From Chryseobacterium sp. (GTDB lineage Bacteria > Bacteroidota > Bacteroidia > Flavobacteriales > Weeksellaceae), in contig JAITUA010000003.1 in assembly GCA_031286615.1 (NCBI GenBank), positions 434,001 through 498,000 of the forward strand: 64,000 nucleotides of DNA, given 5' to 3'. This document shows positions 15,572-23,842 of this stretch, piece after piece. A model generated the notes under the pieces. It was not told the DNA's origin. It made no database searches and saw only the letters and a program-made list of their open reading frames with translations. Position numbers and translations under genes: made by a program. The stretch's first letter is position 1. Every line of letters starts with the position of its first letter.

Positions 15572-16957
15572 ATGGAAAAAATATCAGAAAATTTCATATT
15601 TCAAAATGAAATAAATGTTTCAATATCAGAAACAAATACTATTTTAAAAGAATATCATTCAAAATTTTCAGATGCAAAAAACTTTAAGCTCAAAATACCA
15701 ATTTTTTTAGATACTAATATTCTGTTAAATTATTATGGAATGTCTCAAGTCGATAAAAATAGCTTAAAAAAATTCTTCACAGAAAATTTGGATTGCATTT
15801 ATATAACTAAACAAATTGAAAAAGAGTTTCAGAGAAATAGAATATCAACTATTCAAGATTATTTTGATGAATTAGAAAAAATAAAACAGAACTATAAAAA
15901 TGATTTAAAAGAAGGAATTAAAAATAAATTTAACAATCTATTACAAAGTAAAATAGTTGAAAAGGATTATCCAGAATTAATGACTTCTTTTAAAGAGATT
16001 TATGATTCCCTCAATAAATCATTATTTGAAAACCATGGCTTACAAGACTTAGTTAATAGCACAATTGATACTTCAAAAGAAGAACAATCAGACTTAGAAT
16101 ATCTTGATCACATATTGAATATATATAAAGATTTTAAAGTAACTCCAGAAATGGTTTCTGATGAAATTGATTTTTTACAGAAAACATATGATGAATATTT
16201 AGAAAAATATAGGGTACAAAAAGATACTGTGAAATGGAAATTTTCATTTCCTGGGTGTGGAGAAAAGAAAGAAAAAGATCCTGTAGGAGATTTCATCATT
16301 TTTCATGAAATAATAAAGTTTATGAAAAATAAGAAGTCTGATGTTATCTTTTTAACAAGAGATGTTACAAAGTCTGATTGGTTACAAAAAAATAGAAATC
16401 AATTTATTCATTATATAGAAAATGTTTTTAAATTAACAGGTCATCTTATTTATATTTTTGATGCTACTGATTTACTTTCTCAAATATCATTTGAAAATAT
16501 ATATAAAATTGAGACAAAAGAGTTTGGGGAAAAAGAAGACATTTCAGAGTTTTATAAACTTAGATATGAAATGATAATTGAGATTATTCATAATTATTTA
16601 GAAAATCATAATAAAAATATTACTTTGTTTAAGCTGGATGAAAATAACGACGTAGATATTATCATACAAACTGAAAATAATACAATTGAAGGTGTTTTGA
16701 TTTATGATTGCAGAAGTAATTCAAAAAATTATAAAGGTAATATTCAAAAAAGAATCAATACTTGTAATAATATACTTAATAATACCAATATCTATGATTC
16801 TATGACATTAGTTGTTAATTATACAAAAGGTAATTTTTATGAAAATTTTGATTACGAAGAAAAATTACGAACAACTCATCCTATCAAAATTATTGTGGGT
16901 AAAACTGATTTTAAAAGAGAGACATTCCATACGGTCAAAGAGGTCACTATACTTTAA
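15572..16957 (+). CDS. PIN-like domain nuclease (PIN_8/DUF4935 type)
   Basis: 461 residues, strikingly AT-rich. The PIN fold acidic residues are visible: D47 in IPIFLDTNILLNYYG, E83/E85 in KQIEKEFQRNR, D240 in DPVGDFIIFHEIIKF and D264 in VIFLTRDVTKSDW. A long helical insert (residues ~92-225) separates the first and second halves of the fold, as in the large PIN-like family (PF18476). Residues ~315-461 form an unidentified C-terminal domain. PIN domains are Mg-dependent RNases; large PIN_8 proteins occur in defence-type neighbourhoods. No antitoxin-like partner overlaps it. The start is the first ATG, with a TATCTTGA promoter-like element near 15530. Confidence 0.75.
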   Translation: MEKISENFIFQNEINVSISETNTILKEYHSKFSDAKNFKLKIPIFLDTNILLNYYGMSQVDKNSLKKFFTENLDCIYITKQIEKEFQRNRISTIQDYFDELEKIKQNYKNDLKEGIKNKFNNLLQSKIVEKDYPELMTSFKEIYDSLNKSLFENHGLQDLVNSTIDTSKEEQSDLEYLDHILNIYKDFKVTPEMVSDEIDFLQKTYDEYLEKYRVQKDTVKWKFSFPGCGEKKEKDPVGDFIIFHEIIKFMKNKKSDVIFLTRDVTKSDWLQKNRNQFIHYIENVFKLTGHLIYIFDATDLLSQISFENIYKIETKEFGEKEDISEFYKLRYEMIIEIIHNYLENHNKNITLFKLDENNDVDIIIQTENNTIEGVLIYDCRSNSKNYKGNIQKRINTCNNILNNTNIYDSMTLVVNYTKGNFYENFDYEEKLRTTHPIKIIVGKTDFKRETFHTVKEVTIL

Positions 16958-17137
16958 ATTATAATTGAATTGCTAAAAAGGATAAAGTTTCACTAATATT
17001 AAAGAATTAAAAAAGCCTATATCACATAAGTTTTATTTTTAAAGTCTCTCAAATAACCTAAAAATATCTTAGAATTTAAGCTATAATTATCCTATTTTTC
17101 AAATAAAATTATAACCTTAAAACATTAGGAAGCCTTC
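16958..17137. other. AT-rich downstream region of the PIN-like gene
   Basis: No frame and no convincing terminator hairpin; very AT-rich like the gene before it. Confidence 0.5.
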
Positions 17138-17302
17138 ATGGGATTCGAATATAAATTAAAAACAAAGCTTACAGACAGACAAACTGCGGAAATTCAGGAG
17201 TTGTTGGAAAACTCTGCTCTTTTTGAGAAAAAATATGAATATGCCCATCAGCTGTTCCGGGATTTCAGATATTTAATCTCTGTTGAGATTCCTGCGGAAT
17301 GA
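17138..17302 (+). pseudogene. Truncated ORF cut by the ~290-bp repeat
   Basis: 54 residues: it opens MGFEYKLKTKLTDRQTAEIQ, continues ELLENSALFEKKYEYAHQLF and ends in VEIPAE, with the TGA stop contributed by the repeat that starts at 17280. The first 47 residues look like the N-terminus of a normal soluble protein with better codon use than the surrounding DNA. The same VEIPxE ending is found in the ORF at 13177-13479, which is strong evidence that the repeat interrupted two different genes. Confidence 0.6.
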
Positions 17303-17570
17303 CAAAGAGGACGCTAAAAAGTTTTCCGATAATTGTATGAGTAAGACTGATCCTTTAAAAACACATTAAAATATACACAATGCTTGTCATTCAGAGCGAA
17401 ACGAAGTGAAGCGTGGAATCTAAAACTCATTGATAAAGCAGAGATTCCTACGGAATGACAGAGTGTATGGATAATCTAAGCGGATAGTTTGTATCAAAGT
17501 CTGGCAAATAGATGTCCGGATATTCTTTCTACGTGTTCACCTTTTCACTCCGGAGGAATCTAAACTCTTA
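17280..17570 (+). repeat. ~290-bp interspersed repeat, full copy B
   Basis: Same block order and orientation as copy A at 13457-13750 (CTGTTGAGATTCCTGCGGAA at the left end, GGAGGAATCTAAACTC at the right). The pair flanks a 3.5-kb segment with the XRE, DUF6261-like and PIN-like genes. Confidence 0.9.
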
Positions 17571-17591
17571 TTACGAAAAGAAATAAAAAAT

Positions 17592-17615
17592 AAAACCTGC
17601 TTCACAGCAGGTTTT
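17592..17615 (-). terminator. Terminator of hutU
   Basis: AAAACCTGCT/AGCAGGTTTT with a 4-nt loop; on the minus strand followed by a T-rich run directly after the urocanate hydratase stop. Confidence 0.9.
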
Positions 17616-17634
17616 CTTCATATCTAAAATATTT

Positions 17635-19620
17635 TTACAGTAAATTTTCATCTACAAGGTTCGGAAGGGTTACTTTAAGATTAGGTTCTGCTTCCATTGC
17701 TCTTTTAATAGCGAAAACAGCGCCTTCGTTTCTTGCCCAGCTTCTTCTTGAGATTCCGTTGTTTACATCCCAGAAAAGCATAGACTTCAGTCTTCTGTCG
17801 GCATCATCGCTTCCGTCCAGCAGCATTCCGAAACCACCGTTGATCACTTCTCCCCAGCCTACACCACCACCATTGTGAATGGAAACCCAGGTAGCCCCAC
17901 GGAAACTGTCACCAATCACATTGTGAATGGCCATATCTGCGGTAAATCTTGATCCGTCATAGATATTGGAAGTCTCTCTGTAAGGAGAATCTGTCCCCGA
18001 AACATCATGATGGTCTCTTCCTAATACCACAGGCCCGATCTCACCATTTCTAATAGCTTTATTGAAGGCTTCAGCAATTTTCATTCTTCCTTCTGCATCT
18101 GCATAAAGGATTCTCGCCTGTGAACCTACCACCAGTTTATTTTCCTGTGCTCCTTTGATCCATTGGATATTGTCTTTCATCTGCTGCTGAATCTCTTCAG
18201 GAGAGTTTTTCACCATTTCTTCTAATACTGCACATGCAATATCATCAGTTTTCTGCAGATCTTCCGGATTTCCGCTGGAACATACCCAACGGAACGGCCC
18301 GAAACCGTAATCGAAACACATAGGTCCCATAATATCCTGTACATAACTCGGATATTTGAATTCTCTTCCTAATGTAGGATTATCTGCCATTACATCTGCT
18401 CCGGCTCTGGAAGCTTCCAATAAAAAGGCATTTCCATAATCAAAGAAATAGGTTCCTTTCGCTGTATGTTTGTTGATGGCTGCAGCATGTCTTCTCAATG
18501 TTTCCTGAACTTTTTCTTTGAATAATTCAGGGTTTTCAGCCATCATTGTATTAGATTCTTCAAATGTCTGTCCTACCGGATAGTAACCACCAGCCCAAGG
18601 ATTGTGAAGGGAAGTCTGATCTGAACCGATATCAATTCTTAAGTCCTCCTGATCGAACTTCTCCCAGACATCAACAATGTTTCCAAGGTAAGCTAAAGAA
18701 ACAGTTTCTTTGTTAGCCTGTGCTTCTCTTACTCTTTTTACCAGTTCGTCAAGGTTTTCATAGATTTCATTTACCCACTTCTGATCGTGACGGATCTTTG
18801 TAATCTTCGGATTTACTTCTGCACATACAGTAACGCAGCCTGCAATATTACCGGCTTTTGGCTGAGCACCGCTCATTCCTCCTAATCCTGAGGTTACGAA
18901 AAGTCCTCCTTTAGGTTCTTTTTTAATTTTTCTGAAAGCATTTAATGCTGTAATAGTTGTCCCGTGAACAATTCCCTGCGGCCCAATATACATATAACTT
19001 CCAGCCGTCATCTGCCCATATTGTGTAACGCCCAATGCGTTGAACTTCTCCCAATCATCCGGCTTTGAATAGTTTGGGATCATCATTCCGTTTGTAACAA
19101 CTACTCTTGGAGCATCTTTATGAGACGGGAATAATCCCATGGGGTGTCCTGAATACATCACCAATGTCTGTTCATTGCTCATTTCCGACAGATATTTCAT
19201 CGTCAGCAGATACTGAGCCCAGTTGGAGAATACAGCTCCGTTTCCACCATAGGTAATCAATTCGTGAGGGTGCTGTGCTACTGCATAATCCAAATTGTTC
19301 TGAATCATCAGCATAATGGCTTTCGCCTGCTCAGACTGTCCCGGATAATCTGTAATAGGTCTCGCCTTCATTTCGTAATCCGGACGGAAACGGTACATAT
19401 AAATCCTTCCATAATCTTCCAGTTCCTGCTTAAATTCAGGAATCAGTTCTGCGTGAAACTGGGGATCAAAATAACGTAAAGCATTCTTCAATGCCAGTTT
19501 TTTCTCTTCTTCTCCTAAAATTTCTTTACGCTTCGGAGCATGGTTGATATTGGTCTCGTATGGTTTTGGTTGTGGCAGCTGATTAGGAATCCCCTGCTGT
19601 ATCTGTTCTTGAAATGTCAT
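17635..19620 (-). CDS. hutU: Urocanate hydratase
   Basis: 661 residues from the ATG at 19620; an in-frame ATG at 19650 would add ten residues without homology. Catalyses the hydration of urocanate to imidazolonepropionate in histidine degradation, using tightly bound NAD+ as an electrophile. Family hallmarks: TYGGNGAVFSNWAQY, SGHPMGLFPSH, MIPNYSKPDDWEKFNALGVT, the NAD-binding GLGGMSGAQPKAGNIAGC, FDYGFGPFRWVCSSGNPEDL and GRDHHDVSGTDSPYRET. It belongs to the longer (~660 residue) form rather than the ~560-residue proteobacterial one. No other hut gene is adjacent, so the pathway is dispersed. Confidence 0.96.
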   Translation of the reverse strand: MTFQEQIQQGIPNQLPQPKPYETNINHAPKRKEILGEEEKKLALKNALRYFDPQFHAELIPEFKQELEDYGRIYMYRFRPDYEMKARPITDYPGQSEQAKAIMLMIQNNLDYAVAQHPHELITYGGNGAVFSNWAQYLLTMKYLSEMSNEQTLVMYSGHPMGLFPSHKDAPRVVVTNGMMIPNYSKPDDWEKFNALGVTQYGQMTAGSYMYIGPQGIVHGTTITALNAFRKIKKEPKGGLFVTSGLGGMSGAQPKAGNIAGCVTVCAEVNPKITKIRHDQKWVNEIYENLDELVKRVREAQANKETVSLAYLGNIVDVWEKFDQEDLRIDIGSDQTSLHNPWAGGYYPVGQTFEESNTMMAENPELFKEKVQETLRRHAAAINKHTAKGTYFFDYGNAFLLEASRAGADVMADNPTLGREFKYPSYVQDIMGPMCFDYGFGPFRWVCSSGNPEDLQKTDDIACAVLEEMVKNSPEEIQQQMKDNIQWIKGAQENKLVVGSQARILYADAEGRMKIAEAFNKAIRNGEIGPVVLGRDHHDVSGTDSPYRETSNIYDGSRFTADMAIHNVIGDSFRGATWVSIHNGGGVGWGEVINGGFGMLLDGSDDADRRLKSMLFWDVNNGISRRSWARNEGAVFAIKRAMEAEPNLKVTLPNLVDENLL

Positions 19621-19711
19621 ATTGCTATTTAAAGGTCTATGTTGAAACAATGTTTGAAGTTTTAAAGATATTCAAAATACGAAATATAGGCAAGAGGAGA
19701 AGGGAAGAATG

Positions 19712-19746
19712 GTTTAAAGTTTAGGGTTTAGAGTTTAGAGTTTAGG
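19712..19746. repeat. Heptanucleotide tandem repeat (GTTTAGR)
   Basis: Five 7-bp units: GTTTAAA, GTTTAGG, two GTTTAGA, GTTTAGG. Intergenic between hutU and the DUF559 cassette. Confidence 0.9.
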
Positions 19747-19812
19747 GAAATTATAAAAGCTGTGAGTCAACCATCATTTGATATTAAATACTATATTTGA
19801 AAATGCCCACCT

Positions 19813-19873
19813 GAATTCCCCTCCTCTGGAGGGGTGGATTTCAAAGTTAATAACTTTGGAAGACGGGGTGGTT
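19813..19873 (+). repeat. Left inverted repeat of the DUF559 cassette
   Basis: Contains two hairpins: CCCCTCC/GGAGGGG (19818-19834) and CAAAGTTA/TAACTTTG, and ends ACGGGGTGGTT. It is the reverse-complement partner of 20300-20361, with a third, solo version at 37610-37665. Confidence 0.9.
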
Positions 19874-19889
19874 AAAAATAAACACAATC

Positions 19890-20327
19890 ATGAAAGAAAT
19901 CCTTACCCTCATCAACGGGATTCCGATCCATAGGAATTTCGTTGAGAACCTGCCCTACAATCCTTATTTAAAAGTATTATTAAAAGAAAAACGCAAAGCC
20001 CGTATTCTGGGTGAAGTGATATTCTGGAAGAAAGTTCGTACAAAAGCCTTTCATCATATTGATTTTGACAGGCAAAGGATTATCGGAAACTATATTGTTG
20101 ATTTCTATGTGAAAACTTTGGGTCTTATTATTGAGATTGATGGTTCAAGCCATGATGAGAAAGAAGTTTATGATGGAATAAGACAGGAATATCTGGAATC
20201 TTTAGGACTGTTAGTTTTTAGAATCAGTGATTTTGATGTGAGGAATAGTCTGAATGTGGTGATGAGGGAATTGGAGGATTTTATTGTTTTGCACTATGGA
20301 ACCACCCCATCTTCAAAAATTATTTAA
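19890..20327 (+). CDS. DUF559-type endonuclease (Vsr-like fold) in an inverted-repeat cassette
   Basis: 145 residues. The DUF559/very-short-patch-repair-like PD-(D/E)xK nuclease core is clear: LGEVIFWKKVR (E42), IIGNYIVDFYVKTLGLIIEI (D71, E82) and DGSSHDEKEVYDGIRQEYLE (D84, H88, start of helix), then LGLLVFRISDFDV. It should be a small DNA nuclease of nicking or cutting type. The last ten codons (from GTTP to the TAA) lie inside the right inverted repeat, so gene and repeat form one unit. The start ATG is 16 bp after the left repeat. The tight fusion of repeat and nuclease suggests a mobile or site-maintaining element; no transposase is present. Confidence 0.88.
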   Translation: MKEILTLINGIPIHRNFVENLPYNPYLKVLLKEKRKARILGEVIFWKKVRTKAFHHIDFDRQRIIGNYIVDFYVKTLGLIIEIDGSSHDEKEVYDGIRQEYLESLGLLVFRISDFDVRNSLNVVMRELEDFIVLHYGTTPSSKII

Positions 20328-20361
20328 ATTTTTGAATCCACCCCTCCAAGGGAGGGGAATT
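20300..20361 (-). repeat. Right inverted repeat of the DUF559 cassette
   Basis: Begins AACCACCCCATCTTC, has an AT-rich hairpin (CAAAAATT/AATTTTTG) and then CCACCCCTCC/GGAGGGGAATT. Mirror image of 19813-19873; it contributes the stop codon of the nuclease gene. Confidence 0.9.
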
Positions 20362-20396
20362 GCCTTACTACTATTAGTCATTATTCAATATAAAAA

Positions 20397-20421
20397 AACC
20401 TTACTGAAATTCAGCAAGGTT
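20397..20421 (-). terminator. Terminator of the acidic-protein gene
   Basis: Minus strand AACCTT-GCTGAATTTCAG-TAAGGTT hairpin with one internal mismatch, followed by TTTTTTT. Confidence 0.8.
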
Positions 20422-20442
20422 GGTTGGTGTATCGTTAAAGTT

Positions 20443-20736
20443 TTAAGTTAGAACATCATCGTTTTCTTCTTCATGGTCATCTTCATTATCGCTGAGACTC
20501 CAGTAGTTGTTCTCTTCATCTTCTTCTCCTATTTCTTCCATTTCATCATCGTCATCGGCTCCTGGAATATCTAAGCCTTTATCTATTTTATCCTCATCAA
20601 AATCTTCATCCAAAATAGGATTCCCGTCTCCATCAAGCGAAATATGCTTTTCTCTCTTAAATATATCTTCGTTAGGGTTATAATCCATCTGTTCTAACCT
20701 CTTGTTTTGTTGATTAATATTTTTCTCTGGTGCCAT
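20443..20736 (-). CDS. Highly acidic small hypothetical protein
   Basis: 97 residues, unrecognised. From residue ~45 the sequence is almost continuous Asp/Glu (DEDFDEDKIDKG, GADDDDEMEEIGEEDEENN, NEDDHEEENDDVLT); the first third is polar with several Asn and Gln. Likely disordered and cytoplasmic, no signal. Own promoter box and terminator, so it is a genuine monocistronic gene. The role is unknown. Confidence 0.75.
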   Translation of the reverse strand: MAPEKNINQQNKRLEQMDYNPNEDIFKREKHISLDGDGNPILDEDFDEDKIDKGLDIPGADDDDEMEEIGEEDEENNYWSLSDNEDDHEEENDDVLT

Positions 20737-20769
20737 AATATTTAAGATTTTAGGTTTATATAATCAGAA

Positions 20770-20777
20770 CAAAAATA
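20770..20777 (-). promoter_or_regulatory. -7 promoter box for the acidic-protein gene
   Basis: TATTTTTG on the minus strand (exact TAnnTTTG), about 33 bp upstream of the start at 20736. Confidence 0.5.
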
Positions 20778-20785
20778 ATTCCAAG

Positions 20786-21772
20786 TTATGATGAATGATT
20801 AGAATAAATGTCAGGATTTGCACAATGCGGCATTTTTTCATTTTTTGAAAAAGCGATGATATTTCCTGCAGCCAGTCTTGCCATCCCGTTTCGGGCTTCA
20901 ATAGTGGCAGAACCAATGTGTGGCAGAATACAAACACTTGAGAGTTTCAGAATAGGATCATCTGCTGACATAGGTTCCGGGTTGGTTACATCAAGACCCG
21001 CCCCCCATATTTTTCGATCAACCAACGCCTGATACAAATCTTTTTGATTGTGAAATCCACCTCTTGCAGTATTGATAAAAATAGCATCAGGTTTCATCTT
21101 TTCAAAAACGGACTTATTGAATAATTCTTTATGTTCAGGGGTAAAATTGGCATGAACACTCAAAACATCTGAATTTTTGATCAGCTCTTCAAAAGAAACA
21201 TATGTTGCTCCCAATTCCCTCTCAGCTTCTTCGTTATGATGGCGGTTGTGATAAATGATATTCATACCAAAAGCCTTCTTTGATTTTTCAGCCATTTCGT
21301 ACCCGATACGTCCCAGTCCGAAAATACCGAGGGTTTTCCCATAAAGTTCCTGTCCTAAAGCATGCAAAGGATCAAATGCTCCCCAGCTTCCATCTTTTAC
21401 TTTCCCGAAGTTGTAGCTTGCTCTTCTTGCCACCGACTGCATGAGTAAAAAAGCAACATCTGAAGTCGCTCTGCTCAAAACGTCAGGAGTATTACCTACC
21501 GGAATATTCCTTCGGGTAGCTTCTTTGATATCTACATGATCAAATCCTACAGAATATAAAGCAATGGCTTTCACATTCGGGCAGTCTTCAAAGAAGTTTT
21601 TGTCATATTTAAATTCGGCCCCGATACTCAAAATGGTATCGGTATTTTTACAGTAATTCAGCCATTCTTCATAAGAAAGGTTTTCTTTTTCCGGAATTGT
21701 AATTTCCAGTCCTGCTTCCTCCAGCATTTTAATTCCTGTTTCGGGAATTCTTTTATTGATAAAGACTTTCAT
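20786..21772 (-). CDS. D-2-hydroxyacid dehydrogenase (glyoxylate/hydroxypyruvate reductase-like)
   Basis: 328 residues, standard length. NAD(P)-binding Rossmann motif GIFGLGRIGYEMAEKSKKAF (GxGxxG), and catalytic triad elements: Arg in FINTARGGFHNQ, Glu in DVTNPEPM and His in CILPHIGSATIEAR. NTPDVLSRATSDVAFLLM is the typical N-terminal hinge. It reduces 2-keto acids to D-2-hydroxy acids; glyoxylate or hydroxypyruvate are the most likely substrates by similarity, but the cofactor preference cannot be told with certainty (NRHH after the second strand suggests NADPH). Not in an evident operon. Confidence 0.9.
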   Translation of the reverse strand: MKVFINKRIPETGIKMLEEAGLEITIPEKENLSYEEWLNYCKNTDTILSIGAEFKYDKNFFEDCPNVKAIALYSVGFDHVDIKEATRRNIPVGNTPDVLSRATSDVAFLLMQSVARRASYNFGKVKDGSWGAFDPLHALGQELYGKTLGIFGLGRIGYEMAEKSKKAFGMNIIYHNRHHNEEAERELGATYVSFEELIKNSDVLSVHANFTPEHKELFNKSVFEKMKPDAIFINTARGGFHNQKDLYQALVDRKIWGAGLDVTNPEPMSADDPILKLSSVCILPHIGSATIEARNGMARLAAGNIIAFSKNEKMPHCANPDIYSNHSS

Positions 21773-21800
21773 TGTTATGGATTAATGATTATAAATAAAA

Positions 21801-21825
21801 AACCTCACTCGCAAAAAGTAAGGTT
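21801..21825 (-). terminator. Terminator of the 87-residue gene
   Basis: AACCTCACT/AGTAAGGTT stem with one mismatch; on the minus strand followed by TTTTTTA. It lies between the stop of the small gene (21848) and the dehydrogenase start. Confidence 0.75.
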
Positions 21826-21847
21826 CCTGAACTTTAATATTAAAAAA

Positions 21848-22111
21848 TTATTTTTCTTCATCTGAATGGTGTTTGTTCTTCTCCCAGGCTTCAGAAGCAA
21901 TTTCCTGAATCTCTGTCCAAACTTCTTTTGCTGATTTCTGAGCTTGTGCCATAAATCCCTGTTTGGTTGCTTCCTGATTCCTGCTTTTCATGTCATGAAT
22001 GTAATCTTTTACCTGCTGGGAATAACTTTCTACGCTATATCCTGGATTATTATTCAGGTTTTTCTGAAGATTACTAAAATCATGTGACGCTTTGAATCTG
22101 TTTGTGTCCAT
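21848..22111 (-). CDS. Small helical hypothetical protein
   Basis: 87 residues, highly charged and predicted helical, with no signal peptide. Recognisable stretches are ASHDFSNLQKNLNNNPGYSV and SAKEVWTEIQEIASEAWEKN. Family unknown. Independent transcription is suggested by its own terminator. It could be a stress or nucleoid-associated small protein, but nothing in the sequence proves it. Confidence 0.65.
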   Translation of the reverse strand: MDTNRFKASHDFSNLQKNLNNNPGYSVESYSQQVKDYIHDMKSRNQEATKQGFMAQAQKSAKEVWTEIQEIASEAWEKNKHHSDEEK

Positions 22112-22308
22112 AATAATAGATTTAGTGATTGGGTTCTCTTATGAATCCAATTTTCATTCCGAAATGAGTTAAAATATTTTAAATTTTAGCTAAAATCAGT
22201 TGAATATTTATTAATAAAAAAGGATTAAAGTCCATTCCTATTAATAGTATTAATTAATAAAAGCATTGGTATTTGAGACCGGTTCTTCTATGATTCTAAT
22301 AAGTAAAA

Positions 22309-22959
22309 TTATTGATTGGTATTGCCAAGCATAGGAACAAATTTATACGCCCCGAATTCTTCTTTCTCAAATTCTGTAGGACCTATTTTGGTAAATCTGT
22401 ATAAAACCTGTTCATCAGTAGGCCCCAATGGAATCACCATGATTCCACCGATGTTTAATTGTTTTAAAAGCTCTGTTGGTAAAGTAGAAGCACCACAGGT
22501 TACAATAATTTTATCAAAAGGAGCAAAAGTAGGAAGCCCGGCAAAGCCATCTCCAAAGCTCTGAAATTTTGGAAACAGATGAAGTTCTCTGAGTTTCTTT
22601 TTGGAAAAATCAAACAGGTCTTTTTGTCTTTCAACCGTATATACATGAGCTTTCATCGCCATTAAGATAGCTGTCTGGTATCCGCATCCGGTGCCTATTT
22701 CCAGTACTTTCTCTCCTGGTTTTACCTGCAGCAGCTCAGATTGTTCTGCTACTGTTGAAGGATGGGAAATGGTCTGATGTGCCAAGATAGGAAATGCCCT
22801 GTCTTCATAGGCAAAATCTTCAAAAATACTTTCGATAAAAAGGTGTCTTGGAACTTCACTCATTGCCGAAAGTACATTTTCGTCCGAAATTCCAATTCTG
22901 TATCGAAGGTAATCTACTAAAATCTTTCTTTTTCCTTTATGTACAAACGAATCCTGCAT
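22309..22959 (-). CDS. pcm: Protein-L-isoaspartate O-methyltransferase
   Basis: 216 residues. SAM-dependent enzyme that methylates isoaspartyl residues in aged proteins to start their repair. Typical motifs: SEVPRHLFI near the N-terminus, AHQTISHPSTVAEQSELLQV, SAM motif I VLEIGTGCGYQTAIL, FDKIIVTCGASTLPTELLKQ and LNIGGIMVIPLG. Length and start agree with the family. A TACTTTTG box is only ~15 bp upstream of the start. Confidence 0.93.
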   Translation of the reverse strand: MQDSFVHKGKRKILVDYLRYRIGISDENVLSAMSEVPRHLFIESIFEDFAYEDRAFPILAHQTISHPSTVAEQSELLQVKPGEKVLEIGTGCGYQTAILMAMKAHVYTVERQKDLFDFSKKKLRELHLFPKFQSFGDGFAGLPTFAPFDKIIVTCGASTLPTELLKQLNIGGIMVIPLGPTDEQVLYRFTKIGPTEFEKEEFGAYKFVPMLGNTNQ

Positions 22960-23020
22960 TTGACAAAAGTAAGAAATTAGATTTTAGATTTCAGAAATTG
23001 GAGCAAAGAATTATCCACAA

Positions 23021-23052
23021 AAAGAAAGCAATCAAAAATAACTGCTTTCTTT
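23021..23052 (-). terminator. Terminator of the lipoprotein gene
   Basis: AAAGAAAGCA/TGCTTTCTTT stem, 12-nt loop, followed on the minus strand by a T-rich run after the stop at 23061. Confidence 0.75.
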
Positions 23053-23060
23053 TTTATTTC

Positions 23061-23708
23061 TCAATCCCACTTTATTGAATAAGGTCCATAAAAATCGCTG
23101 AAGGTATTATCCGCACATCTTTTTCTCACAAAAAAGTTATAGTTCATTGTTTTACTTAATCCTGTATAAATGGCTTTTTGACCTAAGACTACTAATTCTC
23201 CACTCGCAGGTGGTGCAGAACTGATTGTCAAAACAGTTTCATAAGCAGAAACTCCATCATTTTCCCAGGTTACTGTAGCATCAAAAGTGGAGGAATACAC
23301 GGAAGAAGTCGTTTTTGAATACGTTGCATAGCCTGGTTTTATACAGGTTGTTGTATTACTGGCCAAAACGGTAATGGGTCCTGCCCAGTTGCTTCGTCCA
23401 TTGTCTATTCCGCAGTTTTTTCTTACGTAAAGGTCATATTTATTATTCTTATACAATGGAAGACTGTAAGAATTCTTACTGGTTACAACTGTGGTTCCTT
23501 TTCCTAAAGAGAAACCAGGCTCTCCATACTGTATTTCATAATATCCTTCGCCCTGACTAATCATATTCCAGGAAAGCTGGTTGTTTCCTTTTTCAAATGT
23601 CAGATTTGTTGGGGTTCCACATTTAGCCTGCGGGTCATATGGACTGTCTCCTATACATCCGGCAGTGCATAATCCTAAAATGAGTACTATCGAAATTATT
23701 ATTTTCAT
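23061..23708 (-). CDS. Lipoprotein with two fibronectin-III-like domains
   Basis: 215 residues. The lipoprotein signal ends at the lipobox LCTAGC (Cys18). Two beta-sandwich-like repeats follow, each preceded by a Cys-Pro/Lys-rich hinge: CGTPTNLTFEKGNNQLSWNM ... YDLYVRKNCGIDNGRSNWAG and CIKPGYATYSKTTSS ... YNFFVRKRCADNTFSDFYGP. The repeated [YF]xxxVRKxC and W/FxGP elements show an internal duplication. Probably a surface-exposed binding or adhesive lipoprotein. No enzymatic motif. Confidence 0.75.
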   Translation of the reverse strand: MKIIISIVLILGLCTAGCIGDSPYDPQAKCGTPTNLTFEKGNNQLSWNMISQGEGYYEIQYGEPGFSLGKGTTVVTSKNSYSLPLYKNNKYDLYVRKNCGIDNGRSNWAGPITVLASNTTTCIKPGYATYSKTTSSVYSSTFDATVTWENDGVSAYETVLTISSAPPASGELVVLGQKAIYTGLSKTMNYNFFVRKRCADNTFSDFYGPYSIKWD

Positions 23709-23842
23709 CGTTATTTTTCTGACCGTGAATTTACTGTAATTTCTTTAATGAATACATGCATTCAATCTTAAATATCTCCAAGTGAAAAGTCATGTATTTT
23801 ATAAATGTACATTCACTATATTTACAAAAATTTAATACAGCT

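Noticed and set aside
19712..19746. Telomere-like GTTTAGG units.
   Set aside because: Only five units in an internal chromosomal gap; better explained as one of the 7-bp repeats.
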